A DNA stretch of 46,702 nucleotides from JBFWWP01 sp050246115 (GCA_050246115.1 JBFWWP010000037.1:1-46702); one strand, 5' to 3'; counted from the first letter of the stretch, positions 31,358 through 41,600 are shown. Numbers and translations are program-made. Notes: generated by a model not told the origin, from the letters alone.

Positions 31358-33096
31358 CGCGCGGACGCGCGCGCACGTCGCGCGGTCTGCCACTCGCGCA
31401 GAGACATCCGGCCAACCATGCTCACCACCTCGGCGGCCAGTTCCGCGTTCAGTCGCCCGATCGAAGCCCGATCGTAGTAGCGTCGTTCGCCGCGGTCGTA
31501 ATCGCGCAGGAACCGAAGACGATCGCGTGGTGTGACGTGTCCCTCGGGAATCAACGCGAGCTGGACCAGGTTCTTGCGACGACGACGCTCGGACAGGCGT
31601 CTCCCCGCCACCACCGAATCGAGATCGATGGCATAGAACCGGTCCTGGGTCTCGCCGCTCGCTACGAGCAAGTTGGCCGGATTGAGGTCGCGGTGGTAGA
31701 TCCCGGTGTCGTGGAAACGCCGCACCCATTGCGCGAGCGGCGCGATGCGTTGAACCAGTCCGGCCCGTGACTTCTCGGAGGGGGGATAGTAGACATCCAT
31801 CAGTTCCGCCCACAAGGAGCGGGCGTGCTCGATACGCTCCGTGATGAGAATCGCCTCCCAGGGCAAACCGAAGCGGCGGCGCGTCAGCAGCGCCAACGCA
31901 CGCGGGGTCGGGATGCCATGCACGTCGAGCGCGCGCGCGGCGCCCCAGGCCTGTTCGAGCGGCCCGCGCACGAAGAGATGCGCCAGCCTACGCCACCAGC
32001 GAGTGAGACAGCGGGTCTTGACGATCACCGACTGACCCGCACCGAGTTTCGCGACACCGACCGCGGAGTCCGCGCGCCGCTTGAACTCCGGGTCGAGGAC
32101 GAAGCCCCCGTTCAAGAACGGAGTCAGGGAATCGGCTGCGAGATCGCGGCGTCGATGAATCTGCCAGCCGTCGCGCTCCTCGCGCACGAACTCGGTGCTG
32201 TTCTTCCAGCAACGGCGAGCGCGGCTGCGCAGGCGCACGAGTTCCAAACCACGGGCCCGCCGCTCGAGGTCCGTGAGCACGACCGGGATTGCGGCAGCCC
32301 CCCAACGATCGCGACTCGGACGCGCGTGATCGTAGGCCGCCAGCAGGGCCGACACTTCGGAACCGCGCAGACTGGGACCCAGAGAGTGCAAGAACTTCGC
32401 CAGGTCGCGACGCCGCCGGCGGTCGCCGGGAGGGCGCGGGCCGAACCGACACACGTGATGATCGATGAGGTGCAACTGCCAGGGAACCTCGCCGCCCGGG
32501 GACACCAAGAGGTTCCCCGAGTGCAGATCGTCGTGGCGAGCACCAGACTCGTGGAGCGCGGCCAGGGTGCGGCCGACCCGTTCGAGTAGCGCCGGCCGCT
32601 GCCCCGGATCTTCCCGAGGCGCGTCCAACCACTCGGCCAAACCGGTGACGTTCTCGATGCGTTCCATGATCAGGCCCGCCCGCAAGAGCGTTGGTCCTCG
32701 ACGCTCTTCGCCATAGGCAAGAACGCGCGGCACGGAAAGCCCGGCCGCAGCCAAACGGGTCAGTGCATGCCACTCGGCGCGGGCGCGCGACGGAAGTACG
32801 AGGTACTTCAGTCGATCTGCGGTGCCTCGGAGGTGGTACTGCTTCACGACGAGCCCGCGGTCGGGCGCCGTGGGAAGGCTGAACACCGTGCGCAAGGCAT
32901 TCGACTTCAGCACGCGAGCTCCGGGCCAGCTACGAAGGTCGTCCCAGCCGTCGACCACCTTTCGCGCGGGCCCAAGGCTCGACTCGCAATCGGTAGCGGA
33001 CACGAAGGTCCACTTCCAGACGCCGGCGCGGGCCAACGACGAGTTTGCCGGACGGCCGCTCGACGCTTGGGTCTCGGTGTCAACGCCTGAACTCAC
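31354..33096 (-). CDS. Tandem WaaP/Kdo-kinase-like protein (two complete kinase domains)
   Basis: The GTG at 33096 lies four bases after AAGGAG. The 580-residue product contains two lipopolysaccharide-kinase domains in a row. The N-terminal one (about 60-260) has Lys85 in VVKQYH, HDDLHSGN (188-195) and the metal Asp212 in LIDHH. The C-terminal one (about 325-520) has Lys360 in IVKTRC, YHRDLNPANLL (467-477) and Asp491 in IDLDS. Both catalytic sets are intact. Usual WaaP, KdkA and RfaY proteins have one domain of roughly 240-290 residues, so this is a fusion or duplication. They phosphorylate heptose or Kdo of the LPS core with ATP. It is the first gene of an operon with the glycosyltransferase. 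Confidence 0.88.
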   Translation of the reverse strand: MSSGVDTETQASSGRPANSSLARAGVWKWTFVSATDCESSLGPARKVVDGWDDLRSWPGARVLKSNALRTVFSLPTAPDRGLVVKQYHLRGTADRLKYLVLPSRARAEWHALTRLAAAGLSVPRVLAYGEERRGPTLLRAGLIMERIENVTGLAEWLDAPREDPGQRPALLERVGRTLAALHESGARHDDLHSGNLLVSPGGEVPWQLHLIDHHVCRFGPRPPGDRRRRRDLAKFLHSLGPSLRGSEVSALLAAYDHARPSRDRWGAAAIPVVLTDLERRARGLELVRLRSRARRCWKNSTEFVREERDGWQIHRRRDLAADSLTPFLNGGFVLDPEFKRRADSAVGVAKLGAGQSVIVKTRCLTRWWRRLAHLFVRGPLEQAWGAARALDVHGIPTPRALALLTRRRFGLPWEAILITERIEHARSLWAELMDVYYPPSEKSRAGLVQRIAPLAQWVRRFHDTGIYHRDLNPANLLVASGETQDRFYAIDLDSVVAGRRLSERRRRKNLVQLALIPEGHVTPRDRLRFLRDYDRGERRYYDRASIGRLNAELAAEVVSMVGRMSLREWQTARRARASAR

Positions 33097-33292
33097 CGGG
33101 CTCCTTCATCGGCTTCCCGAGTTGCACGGTCATCAGCGAACGCCGCCACGCCGTGCCTCCCGATGAATGCACGGTCGGGCGAGGTGCACGGTCGGGCCCT
33201 CGAACGGGTCATTCTCGGAAAGCGTCACCCCAGCAGCAAGGACTTCCCCAGTCCGGTTTGTTCAGCCGCCGCGAAGCGAGTAGGATCAGCCC

Positions 33293-36200
33293 GTGAACGA
33301 GCCTGCTCGCCGCCCTCAACCTTCGCTTCGTGCCCTGCGCAAGCCCGCCCGCCGCCTCGGGACCCGGGCCCGCGCCGTCGGCTGCCTCGGCTTCGTGGCG
33401 CTGCTCTTGGGTGCGACCTTCTTCTTCCGGGCACCGATCGTCGCCACGGTCGCCGAACAGGTGCTGCCCGGGATCCTCTCGCGAGCGACGGGACAACTCG
33501 TACGGCTCCGGTCGACGACCCTGACCCGCGAGCGGCGCTCCGATGGTTCCGACGCCGGCTGGACGCTGCGCCTGAACCAACTCAGCGCGAGCGATGGTGG
33601 CTCGGAACTGGAACCCTGGCTCACGATCGAGCGCGGCGAGGTTCGCTTTCCATCCCTTTGGTCCCTGCGTGATCCGGTGCGTGCGATCACCGCGATCGAC
33701 CTCGACTTGGTGCGCGTCCGCAAGCAGCTGGAGTCGCCGGCAACGGACGCCAGCGCCTCGAGCGACTGGTTGCCCGCCATCGTCCTCCCGCAGCGACTGC
33801 CGACGCTTCCCTTTCCCATCCGGGTGGCGAACCTCGACTTCACGATCGGGCCCCTTGGCGGTCGCGGGGGCACGATCGAACTCGCCAGCGCCGGCTGGAC
33901 CGTCCGCGTGAGCGATCTCACCGGAGTTCCCCAGATCGAGTCGGCGCAGCTCACGGCGCGTGTCACCGAGAACGGCGTACGCGATATCGTGCTCCGCGCC
34001 GGCACGAAGGCTGCCGACGAGGTCTTCCTGACCGGCGAACTCGTCGTCGAACCCGAGGTGGGCTGGGTGGGTCGCTTCGGCCCCTTCGAGATTGCCTTGC
34101 CCACCCGGGCCGGCGACCCCGCTCCGCTCCGCGCGAGTGCACTGCCCCTCGCGGACGTGCGACAGTGGCTGAGCCGTTGGACGTCACTCGCGGTACCCGC
34201 GTTGCCACCCGGTACGCTCGACCTCGACTTACGCGTGGCCCCGTCCGGCATCTCGGGCAAGGTCGAGATCGGGCTGACCGCGGGTGAAGTCCGTGCGCAG
34301 GTGGACGTGAACTCGCGGGCTGCCCGAATCCGAGCCCTCGCGACGCAGTTGGCTCTGGGCGATCTGCTCGGTCCGCACCTCGTCGCGGGCGTGGAACTCG
34401 ATCTGGCGACGAACCTCACCGTCGATGCGACGCTGCCGCTGACGAGCGAAGGGATCGAACCACTGACGATCGAGGCCACCGCCCAGGCCGCGGATGGCTT
34501 GTTGATTGTCCAGGGGCAGCCGTTCCCGGTGCACCGTTGCCTGATCCGAACGGAGTGGCACCCTGCGGCACGCGCCGCCGCGACGAGTCGGGGCGCCGCA
34601 CCGTTGTGGGCCTCGGCCGAACTTTATCTGGCGGAGGGTTCCTTCACGGCCGAGGGATCCGGAACGCCGACGAGCTTCGAGGCCTCGGTTCACATGGAGG
34701 GACTCGATGTCGGCGCGCTCATCGGCACCGTGATCGAGGATGTCGTGCAGGTGCGTGCGCCGTGCTCGGGTGACTTCACGCTCACCGGTCCCCTCGCAAG
34801 CCCCACGGTTCGCGGGTCGCTGACCAGTCGCTCGGGGCACGTCACGTGGCTGGGCCAATCGCACGCGTACCAAGCGCTCGGTGCCGATGCCTACTGGCAG
34901 GGATCCACCCTCGAGATCGCCAACGTCCGCGCACGAGTCATGGACGAGACGATGGACTGCGAGGGTGAACTGCGGGTACGCGCGGGACAGCTCGAGCACC
35001 TCACGACACGCCTCGTCGCCAGCGACGGCAAGATCGAGCTACGACTCGTGGAACGCAGCCTCGAGGCGGCGCGGCTGCGGGCGCAGGTCACGACGTTCGA
35101 TCCCGGTCGGATCACCCCGCTGTTCCTGTCCCCGGTGTATGAGATCTCGAGCGCGGTCGACGGCTGGGTGGACCTCAGCTGGGACTCCGCAGCCTGGCGG
35201 GTAGAGACCGACTTGGTCGCGCCGCGGGCGACGTTCCGAGCGCCGGGGTTCACGGCCCCGGTGCTCGAGCCGCACCCGCCCGGCGCTGACGGGACGTCGG
35301 GTGGCACGACCGCAGCCGACTCCGTGGAGCACCCGACGGCATCGGGGAGCGCACCGTTCTCACTCGAACAGCTGGTGTTGCGCGGAAGCTACGGTTCAAG
35401 CACCGGACTCCACGTCGACGAAGCCAGTGCGCGCGCTACGAGTCTACCGATGGAGGTGAGGGCCAAGGTCTCCCCCGCCGGCGGGCGCGCGCGCGTCACG
35501 GCCGACTTCGTCAGTGGCAACGGTTCCCTGGAGGTGACCGGTGTCGTCGACCCCGACGAGTTGGACCTCACCGTCGAACTCACGGCGATCGACGTGGCAC
35601 CGATTCTCGGCATCTTGCTCCCGGAAGTTCGGCTCACTAGCCAACTCACCGGCACGGTGAACGTCACGGGATCACCGCGCTCACCGCACTGGGTCGCGCA
35701 GGTGAGATCGCCGACCGGCAACCTCGAGGTCCTGGGGCAGGAGAGCCGGTACGACGACTTCGTGCTCGCGGCGACGTACGATGAACAGGGACTTCACCTG
35801 GACGATGCCCGGGTCGTGATGTTCGCAGGTACCCTGGCGGCCCGCGGACGACTGGCCTTGCTGTCGGATCAAACGTGGGGCGTTCTGATCGACTACCGCG
35901 ATCTCGACATCGGCGTCCTCCGAGGTATGGCGCCGATCTTGCGCGGTCTCGCCGGTGAGGTCAGCGGCCACATGAGACTCACCGGGCCATCCCCGCCGAA
36001 GGTGACTCTTGCCGGCGCCATCCGCCGGGGCGAGGTCGCGTTCGAAGGCTGGGAGCGACTACGTTCCGTGGAAGGGCGGTTCACGTTCGCGAATCGTCGC
36101 CTCGAGTTCTTCGAAGTCGAAGGCAAGAGTGGGGACGGTGCCCTGAGCGGAGTCGGCACCCTCGAGTTCGCGCCAGAGGGTCAAGAGCTGGCGCACTACA

Positions 36201-37072
36201 GCGCGAATGTGGTCCTCGATCGCGTCCTCCTCGGGCGCTCGGCCGACGCATTCGTGCGGGTCACGGGGAAGGCCGCGCTCACGGGCACTCCAGAGGCGCG
36301 CTGGCTTCGAGGCGACCTCGAAGTCGTGCGCGGTTTGTACTACCGCAACTACTACCCGCGACTGGCCACCGGTACTTCGCTCCCGTTCGAGCTGTTTGCG
36401 ATCGAGGATGGTTTCGCCGCGGATCTCCAGCTCGACCTCGACCTCCAGTTCAATGGCGGGTTCCGGATCGAGAACAACCGCGTGGCGGTCACCCCGCGGG
36501 GCAACGTGCGACTCCTCGGTACTGGGCGCGTCCCCTATCTCGTCGGTCAGGTGCTGGCCACCGAGGGTCAGCTCACCTTGCCGCACTTGGTAGTCGAGAT
36601 CGGCTATGCGGAGCTGAACTTCCCGATCGACGATCCGTTCCGCCCGACCCTGAGCTTGCAGGGCGAGGGAACCACGAGGGATCACGAGATTCAACTGACG
36701 GTCACCGGCCCCTTCGACAACCCTGAAGTTCGTTTTCGTTCGACCCCCGAGCTTCCCGACGAAGAAGTGCTCGCACTCGTCGCCACCGGTCGCTTTCCGG
36801 AGGAGCTCAGCGCGGAAGGGGCCGAGCAAGTCGCGGCCATCGAACTCGCCCGGGTTTATGCGCCCGAGGTCGTCGAGTGGATTTTCGGACGCTCGACCGA
36901 GGGCAACCTGCTCGACGCGGTCGACGTCGGCATCAACTCCGCGCGCAATACCAACGAGCAAGATCGAATCACCGTGCGTGTGCGGTTGAACGAGCACGTT
37001 GCGCTCCTGGGGGAGCGCGACAATCGCGGCGACGTCAACCTCGATGTCGAGTTCTTCTGGTGGATCCCGTGA
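33293..37072 (+). CDS. tamB: Translocation and assembly module protein TamB (DUF490)
   Basis: The 1259-residue protein begins with a basic stretch and one membrane helix (about 29-46), which anchors it in the inner membrane. A long, monotonous beta-strand body follows, expected to span the periplasm as a hydrophobic groove. The C-terminal 300 residues are the recognisable DUF490 domain: 'LEVVRGLYYRNYYPRL', 'GNVRLLGTGRVPYLVGQVLATEGQL', 'FNPxV-like FDNPEVRFRS', 'ATGRFPEEL', ending in WWIP. TamB acts with an Omp85 protein in outer-membrane protein insertion and lipid transport. The GTG at 33293 follows AGTAGGA. The next gene overlaps its stop by four bases. Confidence 0.9.
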   Translation: MNEPARRPQPSLRALRKPARRLGTRARAVGCLGFVALLLGATFFFRAPIVATVAEQVLPGILSRATGQLVRLRSTTLTRERRSDGSDAGWTLRLNQLSASDGGSELEPWLTIERGEVRFPSLWSLRDPVRAITAIDLDLVRVRKQLESPATDASASSDWLPAIVLPQRLPTLPFPIRVANLDFTIGPLGGRGGTIELASAGWTVRVSDLTGVPQIESAQLTARVTENGVRDIVLRAGTKAADEVFLTGELVVEPEVGWVGRFGPFEIALPTRAGDPAPLRASALPLADVRQWLSRWTSLAVPALPPGTLDLDLRVAPSGISGKVEIGLTAGEVRAQVDVNSRAARIRALATQLALGDLLGPHLVAGVELDLATNLTVDATLPLTSEGIEPLTIEATAQAADGLLIVQGQPFPVHRCLIRTEWHPAARAAATSRGAAPLWASAELYLAEGSFTAEGSGTPTSFEASVHMEGLDVGALIGTVIEDVVQVRAPCSGDFTLTGPLASPTVRGSLTSRSGHVTWLGQSHAYQALGADAYWQGSTLEIANVRARVMDETMDCEGELRVRAGQLEHLTTRLVASDGKIELRLVERSLEAARLRAQVTTFDPGRITPLFLSPVYEISSAVDGWVDLSWDSAAWRVETDLVAPRATFRAPGFTAPVLEPHPPGADGTSGGTTAADSVEHPTASGSAPFSLEQLVLRGSYGSSTGLHVDEASARATSLPMEVRAKVSPAGGRARVTADFVSGNGSLEVTGVVDPDELDLTVELTAIDVAPILGILLPEVRLTSQLTGTVNVTGSPRSPHWVAQVRSPTGNLEVLGQESRYDDFVLAATYDEQGLHLDDARVVMFAGTLAARGRLALLSDQTWGVLIDYRDLDIGVLRGMAPILRGLAGEVSGHMRLTGPSPPKVTLAGAIRRGEVAFEGWERLRSVEGRFTFANRRLEFFEVEGKSGDGALSGVGTLEFAPEGQELAHYSANVVLDRVLLGRSADAFVRVTGKAALTGTPEARWLRGDLEVVRGLYYRNYYPRLATGTSLPFELFAIEDGFAADLQLDLDLQFNGGFRIENNRVAVTPRGNVRLLGTGRVPYLVGQVLATEGQLTLPHLVVEIGYAELNFPIDDPFRPTLSLQGEGTTRDHEIQLTVTGPFDNPEVRFRSTPELPDEEVLALVATGRFPEELSAEGAEQVAAIELARVYAPEVVEWIFGRSTEGNLLDAVDVGINSARNTNEQDRITVRVRLNEHVALLGERDNRGDVNLDVEFFWWIP

Positions 37073-39198
37073 CCATCGAGCCCAACACTCGAGCTCGCTG
37101 GGGACGGCGCCGAGCGCGTCCGGTGCCATTGTTCCCACGGGCACGCCGGCCCGTCGTCGTCCTGGTGCTTCAGTGGCTGGCCCTCGCGTCGGCGGCCGTC
37201 ATCGGCGTGCCTCGAGAGGCGATCGCGGCACCCGAGGTCGAGTTCGACGTCCAGGGCAACCATGCTTGGACCCAGAACCGCATCTTGTCGGAGATCGCCT
37301 TCTGGCTCGAGGACCTGCGAGCCGACCCTCGCGATGAGGCCGCCATCGTCGACGCCGCCTATGCGCTGGAGGGCATCTACCAACAGCTCGGTTACCCGGA
37401 GGTGAAGGTCGACGGTTCCGTGCGGCGTCGCCGCAGCGGTGCGTGGAAGGTCACCCTGCGCATCGAAGAGGGACCGCTGTATCGCCTCGGCGACGTACAC
37501 TTCCAGGGCGTCACCCGCCCGCCGATCGACTCGCTCGAGGGAGTTTTCCCGTGGCCGCACACCGGCCTCCTGTCGACGGGTGCGGTGGTGTTCACGCCGG
37601 GCGCACTGCGTTCTGGACTCGACGGCGTCCGACTGCTCTACCGTCTCGCGGGCTTCCTGGACGTGCGCGTTTCGGCCACGACCTCCGAGGACCGAAGCTC
37701 CGTAGAGCGCGGGGGCGACGAAGTCGTCGTCGACGTCGACGTCCAGGTGAGCGAAGGCCCCCAGTACCGGGTTAGCGCGGTGGAGATCTCGACGCGCGGG
37801 AACGTCTCCGAAGACGCCGTGCGCGCCGCGGCCAGTGTCGCGGCCGATGACGTGTACAACCCGCGGGTGGGTATCGAGGCCCGCAACCGCGTGCTGCGGT
37901 GGCTGCAGAACCAGGGCTACTTTCGCGCCGAAGTAACGCTGCGAGTCGAACCCGTGGAGACCCGCTTTCGCCTGCGGCTCGATGTGAATGAAGGCGAGAT
38001 CCACCAGATCGACCACGTGGAAGTCACGGGCAACGACGACACGGCCACCGGCTGGGTGCGCCGAACCTTGGGGATACGCCCTCGCGGGCTCTACTCCATT
38101 GAAGCGATAGAGAGCGGCCGCCGCGTGCTCTTGCGGAGTGGACTGTTCCGGCAGGTACGCGTGGAGACCGTCGCCGCAGAGACATCGCAACAGGTGGTCG
38201 TGCGCGTCGCAGTCGAAGAGAAGGAACCGCTCCGCGTGGCAATCAAGACCGGCTTTGGGTCCTACGAACTCGGACGCCTGGGAGTCGAGCTACTCCATCG
38301 CAACCTGCTCGGCCAGGGCGTCCAGGGTCAAGTACGCGGCAAGGGTTCGTTTCGCGGCGAAGAGGCCGAAGGCACACTGCGCTATCCGTTCCTCCTGCGA
38401 AGGAATCTCGCGCTCGAGCTGCGGTCGCTGTACCGACGCTTCGAAGAGGTGAGTTTCGAACGACAGGAAGTCATCGGTACCATCAGTTTGGACTTCACAC
38501 CGCGACGACACTACAACCTCGAGTTCGGCTACGAAGTTCGCGACGAACAGGTGGGGAAGCCCGACCCGGGACTTCCCCCTGAGCTTCGGGCCGACTCACG
38601 CTCTGCGCTCCTCTTCGTCGAAACCAGTCGAGAGACCCGCAACTCGCTTCTCGACGCGACCGAGGGCTCGGTCACCGACCTGCGCCTCGAGTACGCCACG
38701 CCGGTCTTGGGCTCGCAGCTCGAGTTCCTGAGACTGGTCGGCCGTCTCACGTGGCACTGGCCGCTGGCCCCCGAATGGGTCGTCGTCGCTTCCGCGCGCG
38801 CGGGAACGATCTTGCCGCTCCAGCGGGAGGAGATCCCGGTCGGCGAACGATTCTTCCTTGGGGGCGCCCGAACCGTGCGCTCGTTTCGCCAGGACCAGCT
38901 CGGACCGAAGGACGCCGGCGGCGACGACCCCGTCGGCGGCGAGGCCTTCATCGTCGGCAACTTGGAGTTGCGATTCCCGCTCTACCGGCAGCTCTCGGGA
39001 GCGGCATTCGTCGATGCAGGAAGCCTCGTGGACGACCACAACGACCTGGCGGGCCGGGAGTATCGCTTCGCCGCGGGCGGTGGCCTCATTTGGAAGACGC
39101 CCATCGGTCCCCTGAGGGTCGACGGGGCCGGCACGCTGAACCGGCAGGATCAGGAAGACTCGTGGGCCGTCCACTTCGTCCTCGGACACCCGTTCTGA
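37069..39198 (+). CDS. Omp85 family outer-membrane assembly protein (TamA/BamA-like)
   Basis: The GTG at 37069 overlaps the tamB stop (GTGA), giving 709 residues. A basic N-terminus, a hydrophobic helix and AIA-A (about residue 53) form a signal peptide. Four or five POTRA-like units lie between about 56 and 390, each with 'G-x-Y-x-x-x' turns and a 'V-x-G-N/V-T' start. The C-terminal 300 residues are beta-barrel-like, ending in aromatic 'HFVLGHPF'. The barrel-lumen loop motif, usually VRGF, is VRSF here ('FFLGGARTVRSFRQDQLGP'). Pairing with tamB suggests a TamA-type partner, but the length and POTRA number are also compatible with a BamA paralogue. Confidence 0.9.
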   Translation: MTIEPNTRARWGRRRARPVPLFPRARRPVVVLVLQWLALASAAVIGVPREAIAAPEVEFDVQGNHAWTQNRILSEIAFWLEDLRADPRDEAAIVDAAYALEGIYQQLGYPEVKVDGSVRRRRSGAWKVTLRIEEGPLYRLGDVHFQGVTRPPIDSLEGVFPWPHTGLLSTGAVVFTPGALRSGLDGVRLLYRLAGFLDVRVSATTSEDRSSVERGGDEVVVDVDVQVSEGPQYRVSAVEISTRGNVSEDAVRAAASVAADDVYNPRVGIEARNRVLRWLQNQGYFRAEVTLRVEPVETRFRLRLDVNEGEIHQIDHVEVTGNDDTATGWVRRTLGIRPRGLYSIEAIESGRRVLLRSGLFRQVRVETVAAETSQQVVVRVAVEEKEPLRVAIKTGFGSYELGRLGVELLHRNLLGQGVQGQVRGKGSFRGEEAEGTLRYPFLLRRNLALELRSLYRRFEEVSFERQEVIGTISLDFTPRRHYNLEFGYEVRDEQVGKPDPGLPPELRADSRSALLFVETSRETRNSLLDATEGSVTDLRLEYATPVLGSQLEFLRLVGRLTWHWPLAPEWVVVASARAGTILPLQREEIPVGERFFLGGARTVRSFRQDQLGPKDAGGDDPVGGEAFIVGNLELRFPLYRQLSGAAFVDAGSLVDDHNDLAGREYRFAAGGGLIWKTPIGPLRVDGAGTLNRQDQEDSWAVHFVLGHPF

Positions 39199-39225
39199 GA
39201 CCGGCGACCTCGACCCTCGGCACGC

Positions 39226-39939
39226 TTACTTCGGCGCTGCACCCGCGGGTTCGGGGCTGACCTCGGACTCGACGGGACGACGCTCACCCTGGCCCAGCAC
39301 TCCGTCGATCACCTTTTCGACTTCGCTGGCGATGTCGACAACCCTCGGCTCGGCCGGGACGTTCGCCTGGTCCGCCTCTCTCTGCGCGGCGGCGATGAAC
39401 TGACGCAGCTCTTCGTCCGTCACCGTCTGCTTGATCTGACCGGGTTGGCCCTCGCGCATCATCGGGGCGGCCACCTCCCTAACGACATCGCGATCGATAT
39501 CGCCATCCACGACTCCTTGAACGAAACGCCGCAGGGAAATCGCGGCCGTCGCCTTCTCCTCGTCCGGCAGCCCAGACTTGTTCAGGTATCCCTGTTCCAC
39601 GACGATGACCAGCCCGACCGCAACCAGCGGGCTCTCGACGATTCTCGTCATGAGCTCACGCAAGTCTTCGCGAGAGATGTTGCCCTTGGCGTGTTCGTCC
39701 TCGAGACGCCGCACTTGATCGATGATGCGCTGCTTCTGATCTTCAGGCAGGTTCTGCGCCTTCACCCCCTCCTCGGCAACGTAGCAGAGGAATGCCACCG
39801 CCCAGCGTTCGAAGTTGCGAGCGACGAGGATGCCGCCGACGATGCCAAGGATCAGCAGGACCGCACAGCCGATCAGGAAGTATGTGCCGCACCCGGACTT
39901 GCGGGGGGCTGGCGTGTGCCCCGTCTCGACGTCGCTCAC
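39226..39939 (-). CDS. Single-pass membrane protein of unknown function
   Basis: The GTG at 39939 lies seven bases after AAGGA and gives 237 residues; an in-frame ATG upstream has no such site. One membrane helix spans about residues 20-41. Beyond it the protein is hydrophilic and largely helical, with many Glu/Gln/Arg residues (for example around 60-100), and its end is Pro/Glu-rich. No family was recognised. It is convergent with the Omp85 gene, 27 bases apart, and divergent from hflX. Confidence 0.75.
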   Translation of the reverse strand: MSDVETGHTPAPRKSGCGTYFLIGCAVLLILGIVGGILVARNFERWAVAFLCYVAEEGVKAQNLPEDQKQRIIDQVRRLEDEHAKGNISREDLRELMTRIVESPLVAVGLVIVVEQGYLNKSGLPDEEKATAAISLRRFVQGVVDGDIDRDVVREVAAPMMREGQPGQIKQTVTDEELRQFIAAAQREADQANVPAEPRVVDIASEVEKVIDGVLGQGERRPVESEVSPEPAGAAPK

Positions 39940-40274
39940 CTGAGAATCCTTCCCGCGTTCGACTGGCATTCGTTGACTCGCTCGCACCGGAGAGTACGCT
40001 GCCCAAGGTCCGGGCCTCATGCAAGAGCCTAATCCCGACTTTTGCCGTGACGCGGCGGCTGGACGACGATTGCCGCGCGGCCCGACGAGTGCGCGGACCG
40101 CGGCGGAGTCGTGTCCTCGGCCCGTTCCTCCTCGGGGGTTCGGCTGGGGCGTCCTCGGACCGTGGTCCGAGGGGATCGCGGGCGATCCGGACCAACAGGC
40201 CGGAACTTCGGCAGCAACCTTCGTGTACCGACCCGAGTGCGGTGACCCTTGATGACGACGGGAGACTCGCCCTG
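39940..40274. other. Divergent region between membrane-protein gene and hflX
   Basis: No gene is recognisable in these 335 bases. The hflX frame stays open upstream to 39792, but the ATG at 40275 behind GGGAGA fits better; a GTG at 40242 would add eleven residues. Promoters for both genes must lie here, but none could be named. Confidence 0.4.
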
Positions 40275-41600
40275 ATGGCGAAGCATTCGTTCGATCTTCC
40301 CCTGCTCCACGGCGAAAAGGAAGAGTCCAGCGTGCCCGCGGTCGTTCTCAAGGCGATCCTGCCGGATGAGCCGAGCGAGCAGACACCCGGGATGGATCCG
40401 CTCGCCGAGATCCGCTCACTCGCGGACACCGCCGGCCTTCGCGTCGTCGGCTCAGTCACGCAGCGGCGACGTCGGCTCCACGCTGCGACCTACGTCGGCA
40501 AGGGCAAGCTCGAAGAACTCCAGGAGGAGATCACGCGCGCCGGTGCACGCATCGTGGTCGTCGACGATTCGTTGAGCCCGAGCCAGGGCCGCAACATCGA
40601 AGAACGAGTCGGCACGCGCGTCATCGATCGCGTCGAGCTCATCATGGACATCTTCGCACTGCGGGCGAAGACCCACGAAGCGAAGTTGCAGGTGGAGCTC
40701 GCCCAGCTCCGTTACTCCGCATCACGCCTGACGCGCATGTGGACGCACCTGTCGCGCTTCGAAGGCGGGATCGGCATGCGGGGCCCGGGAGAGACGCAGC
40801 TCGAGACCGACCGTCGGATCATCCGCACGAAGATCGAATTGCTGAAGGAGAAGCTCGAAGAGATCGAGCAACAGCGGCACACGCAACACAAGGGACGTGG
40901 AGAGGCCTTCCGGGTAGCCCTGGTGGGATACACGAACGCCGGCAAGTCGACCCTGATGCGTCGCCTGACGGGTGCCGATGTGCTGGTCGAGAACCGCCTG
41001 TTCTCGACCCTCGACACCAGCACCCGACAATGGTCGCTGCCGGTGGCGTGCGACGTTCTCTTGTCCGACACCGTCGGCTTCATCCGCAAACTCCCCGCGA
41101 GCTTGGTCGCTTCGTTCCATGCCACGCTTCTCGAAACCGTCGAAGCCGATCTGCTGCTTCACGTGGTGGATGGCAGCAGTCCACAGATCGAGGTGGAACT
41201 GGACGCCGTCCAACAAACCCTGGAACGCCTCGAGGTCGCGGACAAGCCGCGCTTGCTGCTGTTCAACAAACTCGACGTGCTCCCGGACGACCGCCGGATC
41301 GACCTGCTCAACGTTCGCGACCACTACCCCGATAGCCTCGCGATCAGCGCGACCACCGGCTTGAACCTCGACGGCACCGGCGGACTGATCGAGCGCGTCA
41401 CGGCGATCATCCAAGGTGGCGAGAAGGTCCACGCCTACAGCTTGCCGCACTCACGCGGCGACCTGATCGCACAGCTGCGCAAGTTGGGTCGCCTGGAGGA
41501 GGAGACCTACGGGGACGCCGCGGTAACGGTCCGGGCGCGCCTGCGTGAGCCGGAGCGCGAACGCTTCGAAAGCCTACTGGCGCGCGAGGGCCTGCTGTAG
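40275..41600 (+). CDS. hflX: Ribosome-associated GTPase HflX
   Basis: The 441-residue product has the HflX N-terminal domain ('TYVGKGKLEEL' at 72-82, 'VVVDDSLSPSQGRNIE' at 94-109) and the conserved linker 'GGIGMRGPGETQLETDRR'. The G domain has GYTNAGKST (218-226), DTVGFIRKLP (265-274) and NKLD. The family is found on 50S subunits and helps split stalled or heat-damaged ribosomes. The C-terminal domain is about 70 residues long. No hfq or hflKC genes are nearby, unlike in enterobacteria. Confidence 0.96.
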   Translation: MAKHSFDLPLLHGEKEESSVPAVVLKAILPDEPSEQTPGMDPLAEIRSLADTAGLRVVGSVTQRRRRLHAATYVGKGKLEELQEEITRAGARIVVVDDSLSPSQGRNIEERVGTRVIDRVELIMDIFALRAKTHEAKLQVELAQLRYSASRLTRMWTHLSRFEGGIGMRGPGETQLETDRRIIRTKIELLKEKLEEIEQQRHTQHKGRGEAFRVALVGYTNAGKSTLMRRLTGADVLVENRLFSTLDTSTRQWSLPVACDVLLSDTVGFIRKLPASLVASFHATLLETVEADLLLHVVDGSSPQIEVELDAVQQTLERLEVADKPRLLLFNKLDVLPDDRRIDLLNVRDHYPDSLAISATTGLNLDGTGGLIERVTAIIQGGEKVHAYSLPHSRGDLIAQLRKLGRLEEETYGDAAVTVRARLREPERERFESLLAREGLL

